Counted from the first letter of the stretch, positions 1-7,106 are shown. The stretch is 10,392 bases of DNA from an uncultured Collinsella sp. (GCA_900551555.1 URWC01000058.1:1-10392), one strand, 5' to 3'. Notes: generated by a model not told the origin, from the letters alone. Translations and numbers: made by a program.

Positions 1-85
1 GCCACTTAATGTGGCCTCCGTCGTGAGCAGGACTGTAGAGCAGGAAACTTAACCCCACACCCCTCACGCGGCGGGCAAACTCGCC
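1..85. other. Leading intergenic segment with inverted repeats
   Basis: No gene is visible here. The first 15 bases form a perfect 5-bp inverted repeat (GCCAC, TTAAT loop, GTGGC), which could be the tail of a structure belonging to an element cut off by the window edge. Bases 18-27 can pair with 63-71 (CCG-T-CGTGAG against CTCACGCGG, one bulged base). The octamer GAGCAGGA is repeated directly at 25-32 and 38-45. No T-run follows the first hairpin, so I do not call it a terminator. Whether the segment is transcribed cannot be told from sequence. Confidence 0.35.
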
Positions 86-114
86 TTGTGCTCTATCACG
101 CTAAAGTGTATGAT
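86..114 (+). promoter_or_regulatory. Promoter of the amino-acid ABC operon
   Basis: A sigma-70-type promoter is visible: TTGTGC at 86-91 (3 of 6 matches to TTGACA), a 17-base spacer, and TATGAT at 109-114 (5 of 6 matches to TATAAT). Transcription would start near 121, giving a leader of about 50 bases before the ATG at 171. The -10 box touches one copy of the repeated CTAAAGTG element, so a regulator bound there would interfere with polymerase. The assignment rests on consensus matching only. Confidence 0.6.
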
Positions 115-152
115 TCTGAACGTTACATGACTCACTTTATCTAACTAAAGTG
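101..152. repeat. Repeated CTAAAGTG element around the start site
   Basis: CTAAAGTG occurs at 101-108 and again at 145-152. Its inverse, CACTTTA, lies at 133-139. The last two copies form a perfect 7-bp inverted repeat (133-139 / 146-152) with a 6-base spacer. One copy abuts the -10 box, and the other two lie in the presumed leader just before the ribosome-binding site. The arrangement resembles operator sites for a dimeric regulator. It could instead form a small AU-rich hairpin near the ribosome-binding site. No known regulator is identified. Confidence 0.45.
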
Positions 153-170
153 CCATCAAGGGGGGATACC

Positions 171-1031
171 ATGAACACCGATATGTCTCGTCGTCAGTTT
201 GTTGGTCTAGCCGGCTCGCTCGCCACGGTGCTTGGCCTTGGCCTTGTCGGTTGCGGCGGTGGTGCCGGCAAGGGCTCCGCTGCTGGCTCTGCCGCGGCCA
301 AGGATGTGAAGGGTGCTGCGGAGTCCAAGAAGCTCGTGGTGGGCTTCGATAAGTCCTATCCTCCGTACGGCTTTGTGGGCGACGATGGCGAGTACACCGG
401 CTTTGATCTCGATCTGGCCAAGGCTGTTGCCGACAAGCAGGGCTGGGAGGTCAAATACGAGGCCATCGACTGGGACGCCAAGGATACGCTGCTTAACTCG
501 GGCGCCATCAACTGCATCTGGAACGGCTTTACCATGGAGGGTCGCGAGGACGACTACACGTTCTCCGAGCCGTACATGCTCAACGAGCAGGTGCTCGTGG
601 TCAAGAAGGATGCGGGCATCAAGAGCTGGGACGATCTTGCCGGCAAGACCGTGATTACTCAGACCGATTCCGCTGCGCAGGATGTGCTTGAGGGTGATCA
701 GAAGGATCTGGCGGCGACGTTTGCCACGCTCGATACCATCGGCGAGTACAACACGGCCTTTATGCAGCTCGAGAGCGGCGCGGTCGATGCCGTGGCTTGC
801 GACCTTTCGATTGCCCAGTATCAGCTTGCCGCCAAGCCCGATGCCTATACGCAGCTTGATGAGCCGCTGTCCAGCGAGCACTACGCCGTCGGCTTTAAGA
901 AGGGCGACACCAAGTCGGCCGATGCTGTAGCCGAGTCGCTCAAGGCGCTCTACGAGGACGGCACGGTCAAGGACCTGTGCGACAAGTATTCAAGCTATGG
1001 TCTATCTTTCGATAATTGGGTGCTCAAGTAA
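171..1031 (+). CDS. Amino-acid ABC transporter substrate-binding lipoprotein
   Basis: This is the extracellular receptor of a polar amino-acid importer (SBP_bac_3 family, PF00497), 286 residues. The ATG at 171 is chosen because AAGGGGGG lies 5 bases upstream; a GTG at 150 in frame lacks such a site and falls inside the inverted repeat. The N-terminus has a twin-arginine motif (SRRQF, residues 6-10), a hydrophobic stretch and a lipobox LVGC with Cys28, so the mature protein is probably lipid-anchored. A Gly/Ala/Lys linker follows to about residue 50. The binding domain then shows family hallmarks: VGFDKSYPPYGF, GEYTGFDLDLAKAVA, a GREDDYTFSEPY segment, and SGAVDAVACD near the C-terminal lobe. 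The receptor heads a receptor-permease-ATPase operon; its stop codon overlaps the permease ATG by one base (TAATG). Substrate specificity (glutamine, histidine, cystine and others are all possible) cannot be read with confidence. Confidence 0.93.
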   Translation: MNTDMSRRQFVGLAGSLATVLGLGLVGCGGGAGKGSAAGSAAAKDVKGAAESKKLVVGFDKSYPPYGFVGDDGEYTGFDLDLAKAVADKQGWEVKYEAIDWDAKDTLLNSGAINCIWNGFTMEGREDDYTFSEPYMLNEQVLVVKKDAGIKSWDDLAGKTVITQTDSAAQDVLEGDQKDLAATFATLDTIGEYNTAFMQLESGAVDAVACDLSIAQYQLAAKPDAYTQLDEPLSSEHYAVGFKKGDTKSADAVAESLKALYEDGTVKDLCDKYSSYGLSFDNWVLK

Positions 1032-1684
1032 TGTCTATTCAGGTCATGATGCAGATGCTTGGCCAGGGATTCTTGGTCAGTTTGCAGTTGTTTGTGCTGA
1101 CGCTGCTGGGGTCGATTCCGCTGGGAATCCCCGTGGCGTTTATGCGCATGAGCAAAATCGCGCCGCTTCGCTGGATTGCGCGCATCTATATCTCGGTCAT
1201 GCGCGGCACGCCGCTCATGCTGCAGATGTTTGCCATCTACTTTGCCCCGTACTACGTGTTTGGCATTTCGCTCACGCCCGATTCCAAGTGGACGGCGTGC
1301 GTCGTAGCGTTCATCATCAACTACGCCGGTTACTTTGCCGAGATCTATCGCTCGGGCCTGCAGTCCATTCCGCGCGGTCAATACGAGGCAGCCGAGGTGC
1401 TGGGCTATTCGCGCATGCAGACGTTTCTGTATATCGTGATGCCGCAGGTCGCCAAGCGTATTCTGCCGGCGATGGGCAACGAGATCATCACGCTGGTCAA
1501 GGACACGTCGCTGGCGTTTGCCATTGGCGTGGGTGAGATGTTCTCGACGGCCAAGGCGCTGGTCGCCTCGCAGGTGAGCATGGTGCCGTTTGCGATCGCG
1601 GCGCTAATCTACTGGGTCTTTAACTTCGTCGTCGAGATGCTGCTGGGCGCTGCCGAAAAGAAGCTGGACTATTACCATGACTAA
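1031..1684 (+). CDS. Amino-acid ABC transporter permease
   Basis: Membrane subunit of the importer, HisM/GlnP type (BPD_transp_1, PF00528), 217 residues, a normal length for the family. The ATG at 1031 shares its A with the receptor stop (TAATG), implying translational coupling; an upstream TTG at 1016 in frame is not needed. Several hydrophobic spans are visible (roughly 14-38, 64-79, 86-103 and 189-208). The RGTPLMLQ motif at 58-65 is typical of polar amino-acid permeases. The cytoplasmic EAA loop that docks the ATPase begins at E119-A-A and runs to a conserved Pro at 138 (EAAEVLGYSR ... IVMPQ). The protein probably works as a homodimer because no second permease gene is present. Its last 8 bases overlap the ATPase gene. 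Confidence 0.95.
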   Translation: MSIQVMMQMLGQGFLVSLQLFVLTLLGSIPLGIPVAFMRMSKIAPLRWIARIYISVMRGTPLMLQMFAIYFAPYYVFGISLTPDSKWTACVVAFIINYAGYFAEIYRSGLQSIPRGQYEAAEVLGYSRMQTFLYIVMPQVAKRILPAMGNEIITLVKDTSLAFAIGVGEMFSTAKALVASQVSMVPFAIAALIYWVFNFVVEMLLGAAEKKLDYYHD

Positions 1685-2441
1685 CTCAGTGATGAAAATC
1701 GAAAGCGCGCGCAAGGCGTTTGGCGGCAATGAGGTGCTCAAGGATATCTCGCTCGAGGTCAAGCGTGGCGAGGTCGTGGCGATTATCGGGCCTTCGGGTG
1801 GCGGCAAGTCCACGCTGCTGCGGTGTGCCACGCTGCTCGAGACACTCGACGGAGGCTCACTCTCGTTTGGTGACCTTGCCGTTGCGACGGATGCGGGTTC
1901 GGGCGCGGTCTATGCGAAGGGCGATGTGCCCAAGCGGGCACGCTCGCGATTCGGCCTGGTGTTCCAAAATTACAACCTGTTCCCGCACTATACCGTGATG
2001 AAAAACATCATCGATGCTCCGATTCGCGTGCTCAAGCGCCCGCGCGAGCAGGCTGAAGCACGTGCGCGTGAGTTGATCGCGCAGATGGGGCTTACGGGCA
2101 ACGAGAACAAGGTGCCATGTGAGCTTTCGGGCGGTCAACAACAGCGTGTGAGTATCGCCCGCGCCTTGGCGCTCGATCCGGAGATCCTGTTCTTTGATGA
2201 GCCGACCTCGGCGCTCGATCCCGAGCTAACGGCCGAGGTGCTGCGTGTCATTAAAGACCTTGCGGCGCAGAATATGACGATGGTGATCGTGACCCACGCA
2301 ATGCAGTTTGCGCGCGATGTTGCCGATCGCGTGGTCTTTATGGATGGCGGCCGCATTGTCGAGGAGGGACCAGCCGATCAGGTTATCGACCATCCGCGCG
2401 AGCGGCGCACCCGTGAGTTCTTGAGCCGTATCGAGGGATAG
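1677..2441 (+). CDS. Amino-acid ABC transporter ATP-binding protein
   Basis: Cytoplasmic ATPase of the importer, GlnQ/HisP type, 254 residues, full length. The elements are in the usual order: Walker A GPSGGGKST at 38-46, Q-loop Gln97 in VFQNYNLFPH, ABC signature LSGGQQQR at 150-157, Walker B LFFDE at 171-175, D-loop SALD at 178-181, and switch His207 in VTHAMQFA. All catalytic residues are intact. The ATG at 1677 overlaps the permease stop by 8 bases (ATGACTAA); an alternative ATG at 1692 has no better ribosome-binding site. The stretch at residues 66-92, between the first beta strands and the Q-loop, includes a short extra segment rich in Gly/Ala/Lys, as in many family members. An intrinsic terminator follows 33 bases after the stop. 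Confidence 0.96.
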   Translation: MTNSVMKIESARKAFGGNEVLKDISLEVKRGEVVAIIGPSGGGKSTLLRCATLLETLDGGSLSFGDLAVATDAGSGAVYAKGDVPKRARSRFGLVFQNYNLFPHYTVMKNIIDAPIRVLKRPREQAEARARELIAQMGLTGNENKVPCELSGGQQQRVSIARALALDPEILFFDEPTSALDPELTAEVLRVIKDLAAQNMTMVIVTHAMQFARDVADRVVFMDGGRIVEEGPADQVIDHPRERRTREFLSRIEG

Positions 2442-2474
2442 GCTCAGGTATTTGCTCAACTATTAATTGAGGCG

Positions 2475-2512
2475 AAGCCGCCGCAGGTCTTACGGTCTGT
2501 GGCGGCTTTTTG
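2475..2512 (+). terminator. Intrinsic terminator of the ABC operon
   Basis: The arms AAGCCGCCGCAG (2475-2486) and CTGTGGCGGCTT (2497-2508) form a 12-bp stem with one G-U pair and a 10-base loop, followed directly by a T-rich tail. It sits 33 bases after the ATPase stop and separates the importer operon from the EF-G2 gene. Confidence 0.9.
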
Positions 2513-2751
2513 TTTGCATCGGCGGGGTTCAATAATCGCCTCACAAGCTTGTCTCTTCCTCTCGCCGCCTGTATTCATACGTGTGCCGAAAGGTGTGCAT
2601 GGACGGTCGCCCGTGAGGGTAGGGTGGTGGCATAGGACATTTGGAGGGTGAGTCGGCTCGGCTGCCGACCATGCTGCTCCCGGGATGGCACCGACCGCGA
2701 ACTCTCCCCGTTGGCGTCGCGCAATGCGCGCGGCCCTGCAAGGAGGTCATC
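2513..2751 (+). promoter_or_regulatory. Leader and promoter region of the EF-G2 gene
   Basis: About 240 bases without a credible gene. A weak promoter candidate is TTGTCT (2549-2554), 17 bases, TATTCA (2572-2577); the -35 fits better than the -10. The downstream leader is GC-rich and can form local hairpins: GTCGGC/GCCGAC at 2652-2657 / 2664-2669 with a 6-base loop, and CGCGC/GCGCG at 2718-2722 / 2726-2730 with an AAT loop, ending 10 bases before the ribosome-binding site. A TTG-initiated extension of the EF-G2 frame through this region (from 2641) gives no family-like sequence and is rejected. I recognise no known riboswitch class. Confidence 0.4.
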
Positions 2752-4827
2752 ATGGGTGCTCCCAAGACCGGCAATGTAAGGAACGTGGTGCTCGTAGGCC
2801 AAGGCGGGGTGGGCAAGACTTCACTCGCCGAGGCCATGCTCCACCTTTCTGGCAAGACCGCCCGCCTGGGCGGCCACGACGGCACCAAGCCCACGCTCGA
2901 CTATGACCCCGAAGAGGTCAAGCGTGCATTTTCCATCTCGACGACCATTGCACCGATCGACTGGAAGGGCGCGCGCATCAATGTGCTCGATGCCCCGTGT
3001 TACCCCGATTTTATCGGCGACGCCTTTGCCGCGATGAGCGTCTGCGAGACGGCCCTGTTTGTGGTCGACGCCGAGGCCGGCCCGCAGCCTACGACGGTTA
3101 AGCTCTGGTATGCCGCCGAGGACCTGCGCTTGGCGCGTGCGGTGTTCGTAAACCGCCTGTCGCGCTCCGAGGCCAGCTTTGCGACCACGATGGACCTGCT
3201 GCAGGAGCGCTTTGGCACGCGACTGGGCGCCGTGACCCTTCCCTGGGGCGAGGGCGAGGACTTTGATGGCATCATCGACCTGGTGCGCATGAAGGCGCGC
3301 CATTGCAACGGCGCCGAAGCCGTTGAGTCGGAGATTCCCGAGGAGTATCGTGCCCAGGCCGAGGAGGCCCATGACCATCTGTGCGAGCTGGTGGCCGAGG
3401 CTGACGACGAACTGATGATGAAGTACTTGGAAGGCGAGGAGACGCTGACGCAGGAGGAGCTTGAGGGCTTGCTGTCGAAGGCGATTGCCGAGCGCATCTT
3501 TGTGCCGGTCTTTGCGGGCGATTGCATTAAGGAGCAGGGCGTCAACTCGCTGATGGACGACATCGCCACGTACTTCCCGGCGCCGACGGACTACGGCGAG
3601 ATGCCGCTCATCGACGGTGATTCGCTCAAGATTTCGAGCGACGATGACCGTCCGGTGGCGTTTGTGTTTAAGACGCTGGCCGATCCGCAGCAGGGTCGCA
3701 TCAGCTTTATCAAGGTGCTGACGGGTACGCTTGAGCCGGGTCTTGAGCTGATCAACGCGCGTACCCGCAAGAGCGATCGTCTGGCCCACCTGTATGTGAT
3801 GTGCGGCCGCGACATGACCGAGGTCGGTCACGCCTATGCCGGCGACATCATCGTGGCGCCCAAGCTGGCGGCCGAGACGGGCGATACGCTCTCCATTACC
3901 GGTAAGGTCGAGGCTGCGGCGTTTAAGTTCCCCAACTCGCAGTACCGCATTGCCATCGAGGCCGAGAACCGTGGCGACGAAGAGAAGCTCTATACGTTTA
4001 TCGAGAAGGCGTGCAAGGCTGATCCGACCATGAGCATCGATCGTGACGAGGAGACGGGCCAGACTATCATCTCCGCCGTTGGTGAGGCGCAGGTTTCGGT
4101 GCTGCTCAACCGTTTGGAGGACCGCACCAAGGTCGTGGCCAAAAGCGTGCCGATCCGCATTCCGTATCGCGAGACCATCCGCCGCACGGCGAGTGCCCAG
4201 GGCCGCCACAAGAAGCAGACTGGCGGTGCCGGTCAGTATGGCGACTGCTGGCTGCGCGTTGAGCCGCTCATTGGGCCCGACGGCACGAGCGACGGCTACG
4301 AGTTTGTGGACGAGGTCGTGGGCGGCCGCATCCCGCGCTCGCTCATCCCCGCCGTGGACAAGGGCGTCCAGGAGACCATGAAGGACGGTATTATTGCCGG
4401 CTATCCGCTCACGGGCATTCGCGTGGCTGTGTACGACGGCTCGTATCACAGCGTCGACTCCAACGAGATGGCGTTCCGAGCGGCGGCTCGCATCGGCCTG
4501 CGCAAGGCATGCGCCGATGCCGACCCGGTGGTGCTGGAGCCCATCGAGGAAATCACGGTGACTATTCCCGAGAGCTACGCCGGCGCCGTGATGGGTGACA
4601 TCTCGGCATCGCGCGGTCGCGTGACAGGCATGGAGACCGATGAGCGCGGCGACACCGTGGTCATCGCTCAAGCCCCGCTGGCTGAGCTGACGGATTACTC
4701 GACGCGCCTGCGCTCTATCACGCGCGGCACGGGTGACTTTACCATGAAGCCCGCTGGCTATGAGCAGGTTCCCTATGACGTTCAGGCCAAGCTGGTCGAG
4801 CGCTATGAGGAGGGTCGCGCCAAGTAG
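2752..4827 (+). CDS. Elongation factor G-like protein EF-G2
   Basis: A five-domain translational GTPase of the EF-G-2 subfamily (related to Thermus EF-G-2 and mycobacterial FusA2), 691 residues. The ATG at 2752 follows a near-ideal AAGGAGGT, which decides the start. The N-terminal sequence VRNVVLVGQGGVGKTS carries G1 (16-24). G3 reads DAPC (80-83) instead of D-x-P-G, and the G4 position reads NRLS (134-137) instead of [N/T]K-x-D. The switch I region KRAFSIS (58-63 onward) lacks the canonical RGIT, which is also usual in EF-G2 relatives. Domain II begins about residue 300. Domain IV is well conserved: HKKQTGGAGQYG (486-497) and GSYHSVDSNEMAF (563-575). Domain V runs to the end. Canonical EF-G drives ribosomal translocation; the cellular role of EF-G2 is unsettled, and the M. 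smegmatis protein is reported to bind guanine nucleotides but lack ribosome-stimulated GTPase activity. This is probably not the housekeeping factor, and it stands alone rather than with rpsL, rpsG or tuf. A TetM-type ribosome-protection role is a less likely alternative. Confidence 0.92.
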   Translation: MGAPKTGNVRNVVLVGQGGVGKTSLAEAMLHLSGKTARLGGHDGTKPTLDYDPEEVKRAFSISTTIAPIDWKGARINVLDAPCYPDFIGDAFAAMSVCETALFVVDAEAGPQPTTVKLWYAAEDLRLARAVFVNRLSRSEASFATTMDLLQERFGTRLGAVTLPWGEGEDFDGIIDLVRMKARHCNGAEAVESEIPEEYRAQAEEAHDHLCELVAEADDELMMKYLEGEETLTQEELEGLLSKAIAERIFVPVFAGDCIKEQGVNSLMDDIATYFPAPTDYGEMPLIDGDSLKISSDDDRPVAFVFKTLADPQQGRISFIKVLTGTLEPGLELINARTRKSDRLAHLYVMCGRDMTEVGHAYAGDIIVAPKLAAETGDTLSITGKVEAAAFKFPNSQYRIAIEAENRGDEEKLYTFIEKACKADPTMSIDRDEETGQTIISAVGEAQVSVLLNRLEDRTKVVAKSVPIRIPYRETIRRTASAQGRHKKQTGGAGQYGDCWLRVEPLIGPDGTSDGYEFVDEVVGGRIPRSLIPAVDKGVQETMKDGIIAGYPLTGIRVAVYDGSYHSVDSNEMAFRAAARIGLRKACADADPVVLEPIEEITVTIPESYAGAVMGDISASRGRVTGMETDERGDTVVIAQAPLAELTDYSTRLRSITRGTGDFTMKPAGYEQVPYDVQAKLVERYEEGRAK

Positions 4828-4861
4828 CGTGTGATTTTGCCTGCAACATGCATGCCGATGC

Positions 4862-4897
4862 AAGGGCCGCTCTGGGCAATCCAGGGCGGCCTTTTTT
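4862..4897 (+). terminator. Intrinsic terminator after EF-G2
   Basis: GGCCGCTCTGG (4865-4875) pairs with CCAGGGCGGCC (4881-4891), an 11-bp stem with one G-U pair and a GCAAT loop, followed by six Ts (4892-4897). Flanking A-T pairs extend the stem. It begins 35 bases after the stop. It may also receive transcription from the convergent nuclease gene, but the T-run on the minus strand is poor, so bidirectional use is uncertain. Confidence 0.92.
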
Positions 4898-4956
4898 GAT
4901 CCCTGGGGGATGGAGGAAAACGGATCATTTTAGGTTTTGGGGCAGCTTGGTCGGCC

Positions 4957-5940
4957 CTAGTCTCCCGAGGACTGATTGCGGCCGGTGGCGTAGTCGATCT
5001 GCACATGCGGCTGCAGGTTGTAGCAGTACACGTGGAAGCAGAGGGTCTTGCCGTGGTCCTCGACCGATTGCGCCTCAAGGCGCACGCCACGGCAGACAAG
5101 TTCCTCTTCGTTATACATGGGCGTGACGCGGTAGAGCACATGGTTGCCCGTATCGCGAATATAGTTGAGAATCTGCTCCTCAAACGGCAGCATGCCCGTT
5201 TCGTTGAGATAGCGCGTGCCGGTGAGGAGATTTTTGCGGTTGGCGTTTTCGCCGCAGAGCGACCAGGCGATAAGGTGGCAGCGGTTGTAGAGGCTCTGGC
5301 CCGGAATAAAGTCGTAGCGCTGCTGGCGCCATCCAGCGGGATGGATACGCGAGATATCGCCGCGTTCGCCTTGACCGAGTGATTCGGGGCCCACGCAGGC
5401 GAGCGCTTTGCGGGTGCGGCCCAGGCTGTCGAGCTTGGAGAACTTCTTAAAGCAGCCCTCTTCTGCAGCGCGCTCGTATTCATCGAGCGTGAATGATGGT
5501 GTGCCTAGCGGGTGCGTGCTGTCGGCGCGAAGGGCAACGTAGGGGTTGCCGGCGTAGTCGGGAATGCTGCTGAGATAAACACCGCGGGCGCGGTTGAGGT
5601 CGGGGTTTTCGACCTCGTCGATGGGGGTGGCGGCACTGTCCGCGGAAACGTCGTCATCGGTGTCGGTTGCGGCGGAATCGGAGCCATCGCCAGAGTCCTG
5701 GCCGTTTTGAGGGTCCGAGGAGCTCGCCGTTCCCGATTCGAGCCGAGCGACCAGGTCCGCCTCGTCGTCGGTGCGGCTGGGACTTTCGTTTTGTTTCTCG
5801 GCCAGAGCTACCGCCTGCTCATCGCTTTGCGGCGACAGCAACTTGGGCGCTCCGTCGAGCGATCCCGTAAACAGCGCAAACCCCAACACCACGGCGGTGC
5901 CGATGGAAAGTACTTGCTTGTAGGCGGGCTTGCGCGACAT
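4957..5940 (-). CDS. Secreted/anchored DNA/RNA non-specific endonuclease
   Basis: A 327-residue nuclease of the Endonuclea_NS_2 (PF13930) group, relatives of streptococcal DNA-entry and secreted nucleases, which use a beta-beta-alpha-metal active site on DNA and RNA. The start is an ATG preceded by AGGAG at 5-base spacing. Residues 8-26 form one hydrophobic helix after a basic N-terminus, a signal peptide or membrane anchor with no lipobox. Residues 35-110 are a low-complexity acidic Ser/Asp/Glu linker. The catalytic domain follows from about 115: LYNRCHLIAWSL with candidate general-base His222, then GENANRKNLLTGTRYLN (230-246) carrying the metal-ligand Asn candidates, then GMLPFEE, GNHVLYRVTP and a terminal IDYATG. 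The domain contains seven cysteines (163, 182, 221, 229, 283, 301, 306), which could form disulfides outside the cell. It lies 119 bases downstream of the LacI gene on the same strand and converges on EF-G2. Likely roles are nucleic-acid scavenging or biofilm DNA degradation; DNA uptake is possible but unsupported. Confidence 0.93.
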   Translation of the reverse strand: MSRKPAYKQVLSIGTAVVLGFALFTGSLDGAPKLLSPQSDEQAVALAEKQNESPSRTDDEADLVARLESGTASSSDPQNGQDSGDGSDSAATDTDDDVSADSAATPIDEVENPDLNRARGVYLSSIPDYAGNPYVALRADSTHPLGTPSFTLDEYERAAEEGCFKKFSKLDSLGRTRKALACVGPESLGQGERGDISRIHPAGWRQQRYDFIPGQSLYNRCHLIAWSLCGENANRKNLLTGTRYLNETGMLPFEEQILNYIRDTGNHVLYRVTPMYNEEELVCRGVRLEAQSVEDHGKTLCFHVYCYNLQPHVQIDYATGRNQSSGD

Positions 5941-6059
5941 TGAGGCTCCTGGATGGACGGTTGGGAATCTACCAGTCTAGCAGGAGCCGGCAGGGGCCGT
6001 TCTGTCGAACAAATACTCAAGATTTGGGATAGACGCTACTGATTCATTTGTCCCGCGGT
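5941..6059. other. Gap between LacI and nuclease genes with a 10-base tandem repeat
   Basis: The 119-base gap contains the nuclease ribosome-binding site (AGGAG on the minus strand, 5946-5950). It also holds a tandem duplication of GCAGGAGCCG (5980-5989) as GCAGGGGCCG (5990-5999), with one mismatch. I found no convincing terminator for the LacI gene and no well-spaced -35/-10 pair for the nuclease. The two genes could therefore be co-transcribed, though a weak promoter here cannot be excluded. Confidence 0.4.
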
Positions 6060-7070
6060 CTAGATCGAGGTGGAGTCGAGCCAGTTGAGCTTGCACTCGA
6101 GAATGCGCTGCTCGCCGGGTTCGCTGCTTCCGTCAAGTAGGGCGAGCAGCATCTCGGCTGCTTCGCGACCTTCTTGGTCGACGGGCTCGATGATGGTGGA
6201 GACGGTCGGTGTGGTGAGATTAGTCCAGTCTTCGCAGTTGAGTCCCAAAAGGCCGATTTGCTGCGGAAGCAGATGGGCCATGGGCTGGAGGGCCTTGTAG
6301 ACACGGGGAAGTGCCCACTGATTTTGCACGAAGATAAGGGTTCGCTTGGCGGGATTGAACTTGAATTTAAAGTATTCGGTGAGCTCGTTGATTGACGGCT
6401 TGTTGTGATCGATGGGAATCGCTTTGTAGAGCTGCCCATTCGCGGCCAGTGCCTCGGCATACCCCTGAAAACGCTCCATGCGGGTGCGCATCTCGGTCAT
6501 GTTGGCGGCAATGGAAAAGAAATCTTCGTAGCCGGCATCGAGGAGCGCCTGTGTGGCGTTGTACACGCCGTCGTAGAGGTTGGTTTTGATCCAGCTGGTA
6601 CCTGGGCTATAGATGGCCGCATCGAAAAAGACGACCGGCTTGCCGGCGCGTCTAATGCGGTCGTGCACGGCTTTGAAGTTTGCCGTGGGCTGGATGATAA
6701 AGCCATCGACGCCCAGCGAGAGCATTTTGTCGACGTACATGAGCTCGGTCTCGGGGTTAAAGTTGCTCGTGCAAACGACCGTCTGGTAGCCCGCGGGGAG
6801 CATGACCTGCTCCATGCCATTGAGAATGAGCCCCGCCCATTTGTTGGTGTTATCCAAAATGATGATGGCGATGACGTGGGTTTGCTTGCCGGAGAGCGTC
6901 TGCGCTTGGGCGTTGGGAACGTATCCGAGTTCCTTAATGACGCGCGCGATTTTGTTCTGCGTCTTCTCGCTAAGCTTTTCTCGTTTGTCGTTGAGGTAAT
7001 ACGAGACGCTTGCCGTCGAGGTTCCCGCCTCTCGAGCGACGTCTGCGATCGTAACGCGCTGTTTTGCCAC
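6060..7070 (-). CDS. LacI-family transcriptional repressor
   Basis: A 336-residue sugar-responsive regulator, normal LacI/GalR length. The GTG at 7070 is chosen as start because GGAAGGAG (7076-7083, minus strand) lies 5 bases upstream and translation then begins MAKQRVTIADV, as the family expects; an ATG at 7106 would add 12 unrelated residues. Residues 6-26 are the DNA-binding helix-turn-helix (VTIADVAREAGTSTASVSYYL), with Thr19, Ala20 and Tyr24 at the positions that read DNA in LacI. The hinge helix follows at about 51-60 (NAQAQTLSG). The rest is a periplasmic-binding-protein-like effector domain beginning HVIAIIILDN, with GVDGFIIQP and GLLGLNCEDW elements. It is divergent from the fructose-family PTS gene, and a matching palindrome lies between them, so it probably represses that operon and perhaps itself. 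The effector is unknown but likely a sugar or sugar phosphate. Confidence 0.95.
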   Translation of the reverse strand: MAKQRVTIADVAREAGTSTASVSYYLNDKREKLSEKTQNKIARVIKELGYVPNAQAQTLSGKQTHVIAIIILDNTNKWAGLILNGMEQVMLPAGYQTVVCTSNFNPETELMYVDKMLSLGVDGFIIQPTANFKAVHDRIRRAGKPVVFFDAAIYSPGTSWIKTNLYDGVYNATQALLDAGYEDFFSIAANMTEMRTRMERFQGYAEALAANGQLYKAIPIDHNKPSINELTEYFKFKFNPAKRTLIFVQNQWALPRVYKALQPMAHLLPQQIGLLGLNCEDWTNLTTPTVSTIIEPVDQEGREAAEMLLALLDGSSEPGEQRILECKLNWLDSTSI

Positions 7071-7106
7071 AGCGACTCCTTCCGACAGATGAGCATTTTC
7101 CAACAT

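Noticed and set aside
1..60. Resemblance of GAGCAGGAAAC and GCCACT to the end of a cobalamin riboswitch
   Set aside because: The match to the B12 box needs a deletion and several mismatches, the rest of the element is absent or outside the window, and the downstream gene is an amino-acid receptor rather than a B12 or cobalt gene.
2641..2751. N-terminal extension of EF-G2 from a TTG codon
   Set aside because: The extra 37 residues do not resemble the family, and an excellent AAGGAGGT lies just before the ATG at 2752.
2752..4827. TetM-like tetracycline resistance ribosome-protection protein
   Set aside because: The order and wording of the motifs (VRNVVLVG, KYLEGEE, KKQTGGAGQYGD) match the EF-G-2 subfamily rather than TetM/TetO, and no mobile-element context is present.
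2821..4863. A 680-codon open frame opposite EF-G2
   Set aside because: It mirrors the EF-G2 coding frame, has no recognisable domain, and starts inside the EF-G2 terminator region. It is a codon-bias artefact.
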